DNA of 43,054 bases from Paulinella micropora (taxonomy: Eukaryota; Cercozoa; Imbricatea; Euglyphida; Paulinellidae). Position numbers and translations under genes: made by a program. The DNA lies in NCBI GenBank assembly GCA_019918135.1, contig WBZZ01004012.1, positions 130,001 to 173,054 on the forward strand, written 5' to 3'. Positions 1 through 8,990 of the stretch are shown piece after piece (positions within the stretch are counted from its first letter, which is position 1; the number at the start of each line of letters is the position of its first letter). A model generated the notes under the pieces. That model saw nothing but the letters and a program-made list of their open reading frames with translations, made no database searches and was not told where the DNA came from.

Positions 1-328
1 AGGCATGCATGCATTTATGTATGTATGTATGTATGCGTGTATGTATGTATGTATGTATGTATTCATGCATGTATGTATGCATGTATGCATGTATGCATGT
101 ATGTATGTATGCATGGCATGTATATGTATGTATGCATGTATGCATGCATGTATGTATGTATGTATGTATGTATGCATGCATGTATGTAATGCATGCATGC
201 ATGCAGGCATGCATGCATTTATGTATGTATGTATGTATGCGTGTATGTATGTATGTATGTATGTATTCATGCATGTATGTATGCATGTATGCATGTATAA
301 TATGTATGCATTTATGTATGTATGTATG

Positions 329-360
<32 letters not shown>

Positions 361-412
361 TGTATGCGTATGTATGTATGTATGTATGTATGTATGTATG
401 TATGGATGGATG
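1..412. repeat. ATGT/ATGC tetranucleotide microsatellite
   Basis: The stretch is built almost only of ATGT, ATGC and GCAT units. A block beginning AGGCATGCATGC at position 1 recurs at 205, so about 95 bp is duplicated with a period of 204 bp. Long open frames here (Met/Tyr/Val/Cys repeats) come from the repeat and are not genes. The composition is that of a eukaryotic simple repeat. Confidence 0.95.
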
Positions 413-930
413 CAGCCTGCCGCAGTGTCATGTCCCGATATAGATCAAGGCTTACCTGCGGTTGTCTAATCAGATTCTCAACGAACTCGATTCTATCCTT
501 AGCCTCTACTGTAGTTGGTAGGCCCGGGCAAGACGAATAAGTGTGAAATTTTTGTTTGCAAAACTGCACACCATGCCTTGCCGTTGATAATACCACACGC
601 AGCGTTTAGGGAACTGGCCAAGTGACTGTCTTATCCTCTCCACCTGTTCATTAATACTGCCGTATTTCAGGCATATCAGCCCCTCGGTCCGGATAATATA
701 CTTCAAGAGTCGACATTGCCAATCAAGTGTCCTATATATATAAAAGAAAAATTTAATAATCTAACCCGGACTGTCAGCAGAATTGATATTAATGTATAAA
801 ATAATTCCAAGTTTGAAAAGAAAACTGATTTAATAAACTTAATACCAAGCCACCTATAGGACGACCAGTCTCGACCATATATCAATTCAATCGGCTCCTA
901 CGTTACTGAACCGATACCGAGCTAAATAAT
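413..930. other. Intergenic stretch, no gene seen
   Basis: Mixed, moderately AT-rich DNA with only short random frames on either strand. I see no domain, repeat or RNA gene. It may include the 3' part of the retroelement remnant that follows. Confidence 0.5.
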
Positions 931-983
931 ATTATCACTGCTTTACCAGACAAGTAGCCACCATGCACGTCAGTAATGTTCCT

Positions 984-2115
984 TTACCTGCGAGCGGGCA
1001 TGTTGTCCCACGGGCGCGACGGGGTCGCGCGGGCTCCACCAACATTGCGGGGGTCACGCATCTCTTCACATTCACGCTTGGGAAGCGGGCATTTCGGGGA
1101 CAGATGACCATACTCCCCACAGTTGTAGCATCTGAACGATGATAGATCCTTCGCAGCCGATGCTCCTCCCAGCTTCTTCCTCTTGAGTAGTGTGCCTGCA
1201 GGCGTAAAGTACTCCTCCACGTCGTCCCAGACTGCGGAGTCGACCTTCTGGCGTGCGCCTTGGCGATCTTGAGTGCATCCTCCACACCGTAGCCAGCGGA
1301 GCGAGTCTTGAAATACTTGACCACGGCCGCAATCAACACACCAAGGTCATCAAACTTGGACTCACCACCATTGTGAGTAGTGAGTAGCGCCAGTATCATC
1401 GAACAAGCAGCCTTCTCCTCAACTGCTTCCAACATCATGGGCATGCTTGAGTCAGTAGATAGCTCTGATCTCTTCTGACTCTTCGCCATGTCCAGTACAG
1501 CCGCAAGTATCTGCTCCATCCTGCCCGGGTGAGGCCAGCCAGCACCATCCACCTTCTGCAGGCTCTGCTCCTCGTGGCGGGTGCAGTAGTCTTGGCCAGG
1601 GCTTGTCTCGCTAAGACAGCCTAACACACGTACAACATATGTACATCATTAGTAATCACCTTGCCACACAGGCTATCTGTTACCCTTATAATCACAAACT
1701 GCGCGACTCGCCCCTCCCCCGGCCATGAAAGCTTGCATTTGTGCACCCATTGAGATGCATCAATCATCACGGGCGCGTGTGCGGTGCTCCCGCCCGCTGC
1801 GCCCACACCAGTGGGGACACCGATGTGCCCAGTCGCAGCGGGTGCGGCGACTCCATGATGACCCGAAGCAACCAACCCTGCTCCCACAACTGCCGGAGCC
1901 GGCGCACCTGCAACGACCATTCCTCCAGCAGCTGGCGAGCCGACTGACAGCACAAGCAACGCCGGTCCAGACGAGTGCAGGGAGGCGGAGGTATCTCCAT
2001 TTGTTGCCGAAGTCGAAGTGGACGGTACCGAGATGCTCGGTACCCCAACCAAAAATGACGGTGGGGGACAGGGTGCTCTTGGGGAAGATGCAGAGTTTCC
2101 AACCGCCGCACTCAC
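984..2115 (-). pseudogene. Broken retroelement Gag-like gene with CCHC zinc knuckle
   Basis: Three overlapping minus-strand frames form one decayed coding region. The first (2115 to 1621) is Ala/Ser/Pro/Gly-rich and ends in a compact segment. The second (1627 to about 1230) is helical (MEQILAAVLDMAKSQKRSE). The third (1220 to 984) carries CYNCGEYGHLSPKC, a C-x2-C-x4-H-x4-C zinc knuckle of the kind found in retroviral and retrotransposon nucleocapsids. The reading frame changes near 1625 and near 1230, so no intact product is possible as read. I see no reverse transcriptase or integrase in the window, so this is a fragment or a truncated copy. The knuckle also occurs in cellular RNA-binding proteins, but the order (disordered N-terminus, helical capsid-like middle, knuckle) favours Gag. 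Confidence 0.6.
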
Positions 2116-2244
2116 AACAGAGGAGCCAGGAACTGCAGCGCGGAATTAAAGAAACAAGTGGTGAACACTTGGTCCAGCCGCCCCGGCGATGGCGGCGTCG
2201 GGTACTCTGTCGGTGCGTCCCGGAGCCATGCGTCGCGGAGGTGG

Positions 2245-2947
2245 TCATCGCTCAGCACCGCTCCTAGCCTGCCCCCGGCGACCCAAAAGTTCTCTGCTCC
2301 GGTACCGCAGCCCCGGCAGCCCCGACAGCCCAAATCCGACGTAGGCGCTACAAGGGCAATGCGCGCCGCAGTTTGCGGGTGGCTTTGGGGCTAGGCTTTG
2401 CAAAACCGCGTCTACGGACCGTCCCGGACCGGACAGTTGGCGGGGCAGCAAATAGTCATCGGGCAGGAGCAGCTTGCCCGTGACGTAGGCCAGGAGGGCG
2501 GGCAGCTCTTCAGCGCTGGCCGCCGCCACCGTCGTCGTCGGGGCCCAGCCCCTTGAGCAGCGCCAGCGGCTGCCAGCGCTCGTGCGCGCTCAGGCAGGAC
2601 AGCACTTGCGCGCGTAGTGTGGACCGTCTGGCGCGCCCGGCGCTGGTGACGTCTTGTAGCACGCTAGCGACTTCTTGTAGCGCCTGTAGTACCCGCCGCT
2701 CCTGTTTGTTCGCTAGGGTGTCCAGCGCTTGCAGCACGTAGCGCAGCTCCGGCCCCACGACTAGCTGCCAGAGCCGGTCGTGCAGTACGCGGCGAGAGAT
2801 CTCTGCGAGGGCGCTGCGCGCGTGGGCGTCAGGGAACAGCACCGCTACCATCGCCTGCAGCCACCAGCGCCGGGTCAGCTGGACGACGGAGAAAGTCGCG
2901 CCCCCTTCGTCGGAGGGGGGCCGCGTCCGCGCCGCTCGCGGCGGCAT
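2245..2947 (-). pseudogene. GC-rich broken gene of unknown function
   Basis: A minus-strand frame from 2947 to 2510 (start MPPRAARTRPPSDEGG) is Leu/Ala/Arg/Trp-rich and looks helical. Coding character then passes to another frame (2529 to 2245, AEELPALLAYVTGKLLLPDD) through a one-base frame change near the G/C-rich run at 2510-2530. I do not recognise the family. Composition and helical, tryptophan-containing style match the unknown genes of the right flank, so this is probably part of the same GC-rich gene set on the other side of the inserted element. Decay or a sequencing indel could both explain the break. Confidence 0.4.
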
Positions 2948-3469
2948 GCGGTCCAGCTAGCGTGCTTTACGGCTCAGCCCCATCTCCTCCCGCGTTCGCG
3001 CTGGGCAGTGGCGTCGCCCGCGCCCCCTCCCCTCGACCGCCGAGGGCACCTCCTTCTCCCCCCCCCCCCCCCCCCGCCCTCCTGGGTGTCCGCCCTCTTC
3101 CCTTCCACCCGGAGGGCACCCCTCCTGCCGCCCTTCCCCCGGCCGCGCCATCCCCCCTCTCTCGCCGCCGGAGTGGTGCTGGGGGGGGGAGAGAGAGAGC
3201 TAGGTCAGGGACCCCTCACCCCACCTCACGTGCGGTCCTTCCCAAAGCGCTTCCAAGTCAGTCCCCGGTGGCAGGCCCCAGGGAGTATGGAGCGGGACGC
3301 CCAGGCTGCCCAGACCAGCTGGGCACACGGGGGCGGGAGCCTGTGGTGTTTTAGCGCAGGCCAAGATCAAGACCCAGGCTTTGCGTTTTATGGCAGAGAG
3401 GGAGAAGACCGGTGGGGGCGAGGACCGTGCGCAGCCAGGACCTGCCCCTCCCGCTGCAGGGATTGGTGG
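2948..3469. other. GC-rich spacer with poly-C and poly-G tracts
   Basis: It contains a long C run near 3058-3076 and a G run near 3181-3188. A plus-strand frame (2780-3532) crosses it but has a proline/arginine low-complexity composition, so I do not call a gene. Confidence 0.45.
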
Positions 3470-3475
3470 CCCTGG
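3470..3475. repeat. Left target-site duplication CCCTGG
   Basis: CCCTGG lies directly outside the left terminal inverted repeat and recurs directly outside the right one at 23929-23934. A 6-bp duplication is the length known for Maverick/Polinton integrases, and its perfect match fits a single integrase-mediated insertion. Confidence 0.93.
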
Positions 3476-3893
3476 AGTAGTATAATATCCTTTTTTAAGG
3501 TCATTTTTCGTGCCCTCAAAATGACACTTTAAAAAAGAATTCGGCTTCCAGACACATCTCCCGTGTAATCAATACGAAGCAACAAAACAGCAAAATAACG
3601 AAATCAAATTTTCAATCAATACAAGCAAACAAAACAAAGAAATCTCTCTTACTCTTAATTTCGCTTTTAAATAAAAATAAAAGTCAAGCAAATTTTTTTT
3701 CCGCTTTACTTTTACTTTTAAATAAAAACAAAATCAATACAGAAGGCTAAAAGCACCATATCTCCAACACGTTGGAGATAATCAGGCTACTACAAGCAAC
3801 CGAAAAAATAAAATGTGAATGCGGTGCGGAGGTTTCAAGAGCGAACTTATCAAGACATAAAAAAACACACCGCACGAGCACCGACGGAAAACC
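3476..3893 (+). repeat. Left terminal inverted repeat
   Basis: It matches the reverse complement of 23530-23928. The outer part of about 330 bp is almost identical, with one length difference in a T run near the tip. The inner part, over a zinc-finger-like reading frame, differs by small indels and substitutions. It includes the 20-bp palindrome at 3760-3779. In protein-primed systems such ends are the replication origins and carry the terminal protein, which is known of the family and not seen here. Confidence 0.93.
3760..3779. repeat. 20-bp palindrome, copy 1 (left TIR)
   Basis: ATCTCCAACACGTTGGAGAT has perfect 9-bp arms around AC, and the flanking T and A extend each arm to 10. The same core occurs at 8643-8662, 13597-13616 and, with GT in the centre, 23624-23643. 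Confidence 0.9.
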
Positions 3894-3927
3894 CCATTTT
3901 AATAAAATAAGTTTATGTAATATATAA
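3772..3927 (+). pseudogene. Zinc-finger reading frame in left TIR, no ATG
   Basis: An open frame of 51 codons begins at TTG inside the palindrome and contains CECGAEVSRANLSRHKKTH, a C-x-C-x11-H-x3-H finger. An in-frame TAA lies just upstream and there is no ATG before the finger. It is therefore a gene remnant, a non-AUG product, or a 3' exon. The right TIR carries a diverged copy in which the first cysteine of the pair has been lost. Short fingers of this kind are common in PLVs and giant viruses. Confidence 0.45.
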
Positions 3928-3957
3928 ATAAGTCAATTTTGGACAAAATAGACTTTG

Positions 3958-4191
3958 ATGATTAACAGCAAACAGAAGAGAGCGGAATATGTAAAGGAAA
4001 GAAGAAAACAGAAATATACCTGTGTATGCGGTAAGGTAATAGGGATATACGGAAAATATCAACACGAAAAATCAGACTTTCATAGAGACCACTTCGCAGA
4101 GAAAGAAGAAGTTATGATAGGTGGGCGTAAAGTTATTCGTATAATTCGTAGAAACGACGACTTGGAAAGATATTATAAAAATCACTCGTGA
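3958..4191 (+). CDS. Small zinc-finger-like protein
   Basis: The 77-residue product starts MINSKQKRAEYVKERRKQ and is highly basic at the N-terminus. It contains CVCGKVIGIYGKYQHEKSDFH, a C-x-C...H...H arrangement that probably binds one zinc ion. The TTG just before the ATG is in frame, but the ATG at 3958 is the natural start. It is the first gene inside the left TIR and resembles the TIR-encoded finger (C-x-C and two His). A nucleic-acid-binding role is inferred; I know no named family for it. Confidence 0.7.
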   Translation: MINSKQKRAEYVKERRKQKYTCVCGKVIGIYGKYQHEKSDFHRDHFAEKEEVMIGGRKVIRIIRRNDDLERYYKNHS

Positions 4192-4217
4192 TTTGTTATA
4201 ATAATGTTATAAAAATA

Positions 4218-4260
4218 AAAATGTAAAACCATTTAAAGAAATAAATATTATTACTTATAT
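4218..4260 (+). promoter_or_regulatory. 43-bp direct repeat, copy A (upstream of 4264 gene)
   Basis: The 43 bases ending TTATTACTTATAT are repeated exactly at 4528-4570. Each copy ends a few bases before a start codon (4264 and 4581), so it acts as, or includes, a promoter and leader. It ends in a TATA-like run. Confidence 0.7.
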
Positions 4261-4263
4261 AAT

Positions 4264-4536
4264 ATGTCTTCTATAATGATACAAGCGGACAAGGAATTGA
4301 AAGAACTATACAACTTACATTTTCCAGAAGCACTAGCTCATGATAGAAGGATTAAGAAATACACTAGAAGAGAAACACTTCAGCGATATAGCAAAGCCTT
4401 TAAGTTTTGGGAAGAACAGAGAAACAAGGCATTAGAGGCTCCAACAATGTTGAATATTCACAAATGGCAAATTTGCGAAGAAGCAATCGCACAACTTAAA
4501 TTAAGGGTGATGATTATATTAAATAATAAAATGTAA
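4264..4536 (+). CDS. Hypothetical protein, 90 aa
   Basis: The product begins MSSIMIQADKELKELYNLHF, is charged and mainly helical, and contains one tryptophan-rich patch (FKFWEEQRNKALEA). I do not recognise a family. The ATG follows copy A of the 43-bp repeat, and the last codons overlap copy B, so promoter and gene look like one duplicated cassette. It lies in the left-arm plus-strand cluster ahead of the polymerase. Confidence 0.65.
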   Translation: MSSIMIQADKELKELYNLHFPEALAHDRRIKKYTRRETLQRYSKAFKFWEEQRNKALEAPTMLNIHKWQICEEAIAQLKLRVMIILNNKM

Positions 4537-4570
4537 AACCATTTAAAGAAATAAATATTATTACTTATAT
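4528..4570 (+). promoter_or_regulatory. 43-bp direct repeat, copy B (upstream of 4581 gene)
   Basis: It is identical to 4218-4260 and overlaps the stop codon of the preceding gene. It is followed by a TATATATATATA run and the ATG at 4581. Confidence 0.7.
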
Positions 4571-4580
4571 ATATATATAG

Positions 4581-4757
4581 ATGGGGAGACACAAGAAATA
4601 TCTCACACCTGAGGACAAACGAAAGGCTAACTCCGAAAAGGCTCTTGCATATTACAAGAGAAATAAGGACGAAATTAATCAAAAGAGGAAGGAGCAATTA
4701 AAAGAACGAAATAGAAAACTTAAGGAATACGAAGAAATGAAGGCGAGAGGAGCGTAA
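4581..4757 (+). CDS. Small charged protein, 58 aa
   Basis: The frame runs from ATG at 4581 to TAA at 4755-4757. The product begins MGRHKKYLTPEDKRKANSEK, is very rich in Lys, Glu and Arg, and should form one long helix. It has a YYKRNKDEINQKRKEQ segment like the helical tails of GIY-YIG proteins, including the one at 20964-21497. The repeated promoter directly upstream supports expression. Function is unknown; a DNA-binding or regulatory role is only a guess from the charge. Confidence 0.6.
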   Translation: MGRHKKYLTPEDKRKANSEKALAYYKRNKDEINQKRKEQLKERNRKLKEYEEMKARGA

Positions 4758-4897
4758 ACAAAAACGAAAAACAAAAAATGATTTTTTTTCTAAAAATTAT
4801 GAATTTCATATTAAAGGTAAGACAATCTTATATATATATAAAGGTAAAACAATTTAATTTATTTCAATATTTTTATATCCACCCTAATATAAAAGTA

Positions 4898-7800
4898 ATG
4901 CCACCACCATTACCGCCAAGACCGACGAAGGAAAATGTAGAACTAGCGAAGGTAAGGGCGAATTTGAGGAAAACAGAAACCAGAGAAAACAAAAGGGAAT
5001 TTAAAGTAGTAGAGTTAAAATCTAGGCGAGACAATAGATTAAACTCTCTTACATACGAGAAGCAAGGATTAGACATAAACTTTTATGATACTGACGCATT
5101 AGAGCGAGAGGTTCTAATTCCTATACTATTGGATGCGAAAAGAAATGGTATGACAGGAAATGCGGATGTTCATATCACTATAACATACATAACAGACCAC
5201 GAAGAATTAAATAGATATTATAAAAAGAAAACATTTAATTCTTTTCAAATAAAAAATTATGATGATTTTATTGAAATGTTGAATGAGTTTAACATAAGCA
5301 ATATTGAAGCATCTGGATTAGGTTATGACCGAATTATTGAATATGCTAAGGTAGTAGTAGTTCAAGAAAACGGAGGCGGTTGTTATGAAGGAAAAAACAA
5401 ATGTAAAAAAACAATATCTGATGAAAACATATTGATATCTCCCGCTAGCAAGAATAATAATTGTTTATTCTTTCTCTGTAAAGACCTTCTTAATATGCCA
5501 CTTATTAACAGAAAAAGATGTAATGATATTAGAGAGAAATTCAATCTTTCTAATGATTGCCCCATACCATTCTCTACCGCCGTAAAAATCCTTAATACTT
5601 TGATAAAAGAAGGAAAGACATATGAAATAACAAACGCCTTAACAAGAGAAACTATAAGCACAAACAACATCGGAGAAGAAGCGGACATTATGATTTACTT
5701 AGAGAATAACCACTATTTTGGATTAACTAAAAGATATAAACAAAAATGCGAACAATGTTTAAAGAAATACATCAAAAAGCACACTTGTAATCCAAAAATC
5801 ATAAATTATGTGAATAGAGAAATATTAAAGAATGGAAAGAGACATTTAATAACGAAGGAGCATAAAGAAAAATATAATAATAAAGACGAACTCCTTCATT
5901 ACGACCTTGAAACTTTTAGAAATAACACACTTGCTGAAGGCTTTGATATTCACGACTGCTATATAGTCGGATATACTCAAGGGACGGAAGGATTTAAATA
6001 CTTTGCTGGTAAAGATAGTATTTCTAAATTTCTTGATACACTTCTAGAGAGAGGAAAGAAGTTAGCAGTAGAATGGGCAAACAAACAACTACATAATCCA
6101 GTCAAGAAAGTAGCAGGAGTAAGAAAGAAAAGAAACAAAGATGAAGAACCGCCGATTTTATATGTGAATGGATTTAATGGAGCGAACTTTGACCACTATT
6201 TCATTAAACAGGAATTAATAAGAAGAGGCATTAAACCAAAATCACATATGATTAATAACGGCTCAATAATCTCTTTACAATTTGAAAATATTAAAATGTG
6301 GGATATGTGTAAGCATACTCAGGGAACTCTAAAAGAAAACTTAGAAAATATGAAATGTAAAACTCTTAAAGGAGATTTTGACCACGACCAAGCCACAGAA
6401 TGGGAAAAAATGAGCGAAGAATTAAGAAATAAGTGTCTTGAATATTTGAAGTGTGATGTTATGGGGTTAAAAGAGTTATATGACAAAATAAACACAGAGA
6501 TATTTGAAAAACACTCAGTGAATTTAACTTCATACATTTCAACTTCAAGCCTCGCTTTCAATATCTGGAAGAAAATGATTGATGGTAAGCATGATGTAAG
6601 GCTTCCAACTATTGAACAAGAAAAGTCATTTAGAAAAGCGGTTATCGGAGCGAGAACATATCCAAGCAAAAAAAGATTTGTTTCAAAACAATACAAGGAC
6701 TACTTAGCGGGAAAAATCACATTTGACGAATTAACCGATTATTTAGTTGATGCGGATGTCGTATCTTTATACCCAACAGCGATGCTTAATTTATTTATGG
6801 TTGGAGAAATTAAACAGGCTATCGCACCATTTGATTATAATAATCTTCCAATCGGTATTTACAATGTTGATTATATCTCACCAAAAGACATATTACATTC
6901 AAGAATAGGACAGAGAAATAAAATGGGCTCCTTAAAGTGGAATTTAGCGGATATGAAAGACCAATGGCTCACAAGTGTTGATATTGAAGATATGATTAAG
7001 GAAGGCTACGATATAACAATTCATAAAGGCTACTATACAGAGGAGGCCGAACCAGTTTTCAAAGAATACATACTGGAAATGTTTAAGGCTAAAGAAAATA
7101 GCGAAAAAGGCACACCGCAATATTTACTAGCCAAACTATTTATGAATTCGTTATACGGAAAAATGATACAGCGACCTATCCCAACAGAAGCAGAATATAT
7201 TAAATCAAATGAGGAGTATTGGAAATTTTGGACGAAAAACTATATATCTGATGTGGTTGAATTCAAAGATCAAGACGGAAACAAACTATGGCACGTATCT
7301 GGAATACCTAGAAATGAAGTAATAATTGAAGAGAGTATTACAAAGCCTTCTCATTACGGGGCTTTCATTCTAGCATATAGCAGGCGAATTATGTATAACT
7401 ACATAAAAGAGGCTAATCCAAATAAAAACATAGAGGCTGATTTCTATTACACCGATACCGATAGTCTAGTGTTGCATGTTAGGTTCGCCAAACTAATCAA
7501 AAGACTTGGTGATAAATCTCTCGGCGGAATAACGGATGACTTAGGAGATTGTTGTAAGATAATAAGAGGAATATGGATTGCTCCAAAATTGTATATGTTA
7601 GAATTTACAACGAATGAAGCCTTTCTCCCTTACCTTACTAAGAATGACTTGAAACATAAAGACAAAGGTGTTCATATAATTGAATGCTACGAAAATGAAG
7701 GAGTAAAAAAGAGATACTACCACCTTAGAGGTAAGGGTTTGAATTCAAAAGGCTTAAATCCAGAGGTATATGAAAAGATGGATTTAGGTGAAAGCATTGA

Positions 7801-7984
7801 AAATGTTAGAGATTTTCAAATGAAGAAAATTCATTTATCACGAAATAGCAAACAGCAAAATATTAACCATTTTAGCATAGTTCATACTACAAACATAAAA
7901 AAGAAAGTTAATGATAATAAATGGCAAGGTCGGGAGTTTATCAATGAAAATGATAGTATTCCTTACGGATACCAAAGACATTAG
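4898..7984 (+). CDS. polB: Protein-primed family-B DNA polymerase with N-terminal OTU-like domain
   Basis: This 1028-residue enzyme replicates the linear element using a protein primer. Exonuclease residues are seen at D336-x-E338 (YDLETF), D432 (NFDHYF) and the CDVMGL region. Polymerase motif A is DADVVSLYP (D620), motif B is KLFMNSLYG (N750-G754) and motif C is YTDTDS (D853/D855). The N-terminal third contains NNNCLFF (C189) and NNHYFGL (H272), the Cys and His pattern of OTU-type cysteine proteases. A possible zinc site follows (C284, C287, H295, C297). The frame is open from 4778, but the 40 added residues translate a TATA-rich leader, so I choose ATG 4898 (MPPPLPPRP). Length and motif order fit Polinton/PLV polymerases. 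The OTU assignment is inference from two motifs. Confidence 0.93.
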   Translation: MPPPLPPRPTKENVELAKVRANLRKTETRENKREFKVVELKSRRDNRLNSLTYEKQGLDINFYDTDALEREVLIPILLDAKRNGMTGNADVHITITYITDHEELNRYYKKKTFNSFQIKNYDDFIEMLNEFNISNIEASGLGYDRIIEYAKVVVVQENGGGCYEGKNKCKKTISDENILISPASKNNNCLFFLCKDLLNMPLINRKRCNDIREKFNLSNDCPIPFSTAVKILNTLIKEGKTYEITNALTRETISTNNIGEEADIMIYLENNHYFGLTKRYKQKCEQCLKKYIKKHTCNPKIINYVNREILKNGKRHLITKEHKEKYNNKDELLHYDLETFRNNTLAEGFDIHDCYIVGYTQGTEGFKYFAGKDSISKFLDTLLERGKKLAVEWANKQLHNPVKKVAGVRKKRNKDEEPPILYVNGFNGANFDHYFIKQELIRRGIKPKSHMINNGSIISLQFENIKMWDMCKHTQGTLKENLENMKCKTLKGDFDHDQATEWEKMSEELRNKCLEYLKCDVMGLKELYDKINTEIFEKHSVNLTSYISTSSLAFNIWKKMIDGKHDVRLPTIEQEKSFRKAVIGARTYPSKKRFVSKQYKDYLAGKITFDELTDYLVDADVVSLYPTAMLNLFMVGEIKQAIAPFDYNNLPIGIYNVDYISPKDILHSRIGQRNKMGSLKWNLADMKDQWLTSVDIEDMIKEGYDITIHKGYYTEEAEPVFKEYILEMFKAKENSEKGTPQYLLAKLFMNSLYGKMIQRPIPTEAEYIKSNEEYWKFWTKNYISDVVEFKDQDGNKLWHVSGIPRNEVIIEESITKPSHYGAFILAYSRRIMYNYIKEANPNKNIEADFYYTDTDSLVLHVRFAKLIKRLGDKSLGGITDDLGDCCKIIRGIWIAPKLYMLEFTTNEAFLPYLTKNDLKHKDKGVHIIECYENEGVKKRYYHLRGKGLNSKGLNPEVYEKMDLGESIENVRDFQMKKIHLSRNSKQQNINHFSIVHTTNIKKKVNDNKWQGREFINENDSIPYGYQRH

Positions 7985-8063
7985 AAACGAGAGAGCAATT
8001 CGAAAATATCAATTAATTAATTAATTTTTTCCATAAAAAATTTTCGTCAGTCTATATACACCA

Positions 8064-8354
8064 ATGACCGCCCTCACCAGACTATGCGAGAAGTTTGAGA
8101 AACTCTCTATTGAAAATAAAAAAGAAACATTTTCTCTTACCGATGTTAAAAAGATAATTACTGACGAAATCCAAATGATTGAAAAGGCACGGGCGGGCAA
8201 GCCAACCGATGTTTTTCCATTTGGTAAATATAAAGGTAAGAAAAATCAAGATATAGCGGTTATTGATAAGCCATATCTTGAATGGGTTATGAAACAGCCT
8301 TGGTTTGATAAATTCACCGACGTTAAGGCAGAAGTAAAAAAATATTTACAATAA
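8064..8354 (+). CDS. ExoX-like C-terminal domain protein, 96 aa
   Basis: The C-terminal half reads FPFGKYKGKKNQDIAVIDKP followed by YLEWVMKQPWF. This is the short domain found at the C-terminus of exodeoxyribonuclease X-like proteins (pattern FGKYKGK...D..YL.W). No exonuclease catalytic domain is present, so it is probably a DNA- or partner-binding module, not a nuclease. The ATG lies 8 bp after a CTATATAC run. The next gene (8379) ends in a paralogous domain, and the 24 bp between the two genes holds its own TATA-like run. It sits just after the polymerase, which suggests a replication-linked role (inference). Confidence 0.75.
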   Translation: MTALTRLCEKFEKLSIENKKETFSLTDVKKIITDEIQMIEKARAGKPTDVFPFGKYKGKKNQDIAVIDKPYLEWVMKQPWFDKFTDVKAEVKKYLQ

Positions 8355-8378
8355 AATTATTTTGTAGTATATATATCA

Positions 8379-8837
8379 ATGACAGACCTAAGCACAAAGC
8401 AGGACTACTTGAATGAAATTGAAAAGTGGAATATTGACAGCGAAGTTAAGAAACCCACTATTAAATGGACTAAACCCGATATTGTTTCTTTCTATGAGCA
8501 ATACAAGCCAAGGGACGATAATGTTAAAGTAGTTATTCCGTTAGAGGAGACATTGACGAAAATGATGGAGGAAGAAAGCACTCCTTTTACGACTGCTGAT
8601 TTAAAAGAGACTGGTATCACCGAAATAAAGGCTAATGTAGATATCTCCAACACGTTGGAGATTGGAGAGATAGCAAAGAAAGAAGAACAACAACACGAAG
8701 CAGACATTTTTCTTCAATATGGTAAGTATAAAAAAATGAAAATTGAAGATGTTGCTAAGATTGACAAACCATACCTTGAATATTTAATTCAACAACCTTA
8801 TTTTAATAACAAAGATGCGGTAAAAAAATACCTATGA
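8379..8837 (+). CDS. ExoX-like C-terminal domain protein with N-terminal extension, 152 aa
   Basis: The C-terminus (FLQYGKYKKMKIEDVAKIDK, then PYLEYLIQQPYF) is paralogous to the 96-residue protein just upstream. The N-terminus (about residues 1-45, QDYLNEIEKWNIDSEVKKP) looks like a small SAP-like helical DNA-binding segment, which is a tentative reading. The linker between them contains the 20-bp palindrome, translated as ISNTLEI. The start follows a TATATATATCA run by a few bases. Two hairpins (8844-8917) lie directly after the stop and before the convergent fibre gene. Confidence 0.72.
   Translation: MTDLSTKQDYLNEIEKWNIDSEVKKPTIKWTKPDIVSFYEQYKPRDDNVKVVIPLEETLTKMMEEESTPFTTADLKETGITEIKANVDISNTLEIGEIAKKEEQQHEADIFLQYGKYKKMKIEDVAKIDKPYLEYLIQQPYFNNKDAVKKYL
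8643..8662. repeat. 20-bp palindrome, copy 2 (inside ExoX-like gene)
   Basis: The core is identical to the left-TIR copy. It lies in the linker-coding part of the 152-residue gene, where an added peptide would be tolerated. Confidence 0.9.
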
Positions 8838-8843
8838 TTGATA

Positions 8844-8917
8844 TTTTAGAAATTAGACTTCTATCTTGCTAATCGCAAGATTTATCGTCTATTTCTAAAA
8901 CATCGTTTTTACGATGT
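8844..8917. terminator. Hairpins between convergent genes
   Basis: TTTTAGAAATTAGAC (8844-8858) pairs with GTCTATTTCTAAAA (8887-8900) with one bulged base, enclosing an inner stem TCTTGC/GCAAGA. A second hairpin follows (ACATCGT, TTTT loop, ACGATGT, 8900-8917). The position directly 3' of the 8837 stop suggests transcript-end hairpins like those known in mimivirus-related systems. Confidence 0.65.
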
Positions 8918-8990
8918 AATATTTTTTTATTTTTTCACGATGTTTGCAAAACACACGGGAGCGGTAGCGGGAGTGTGAATTTGCAAATAT

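Noticed and set aside
5..469. Open frames of 144-154 codons at the start of the window
   Set aside because: They translate a tetranucleotide microsatellite (Met, Tyr, Val, Cys only).
4458..4697. Hydrophobic 79-codon frame antisense to the two small genes
   Set aside because: It is the complement of a Lys/Glu-rich coding strand and an AT-rich promoter, which gives false hydrophobic frames.
4778..4897. Forty extra N-terminal residues of the polymerase
   Set aside because: They translate a TATA-rich leader and no conserved feature; ATG 4898 fits the promoter layout seen at other genes.
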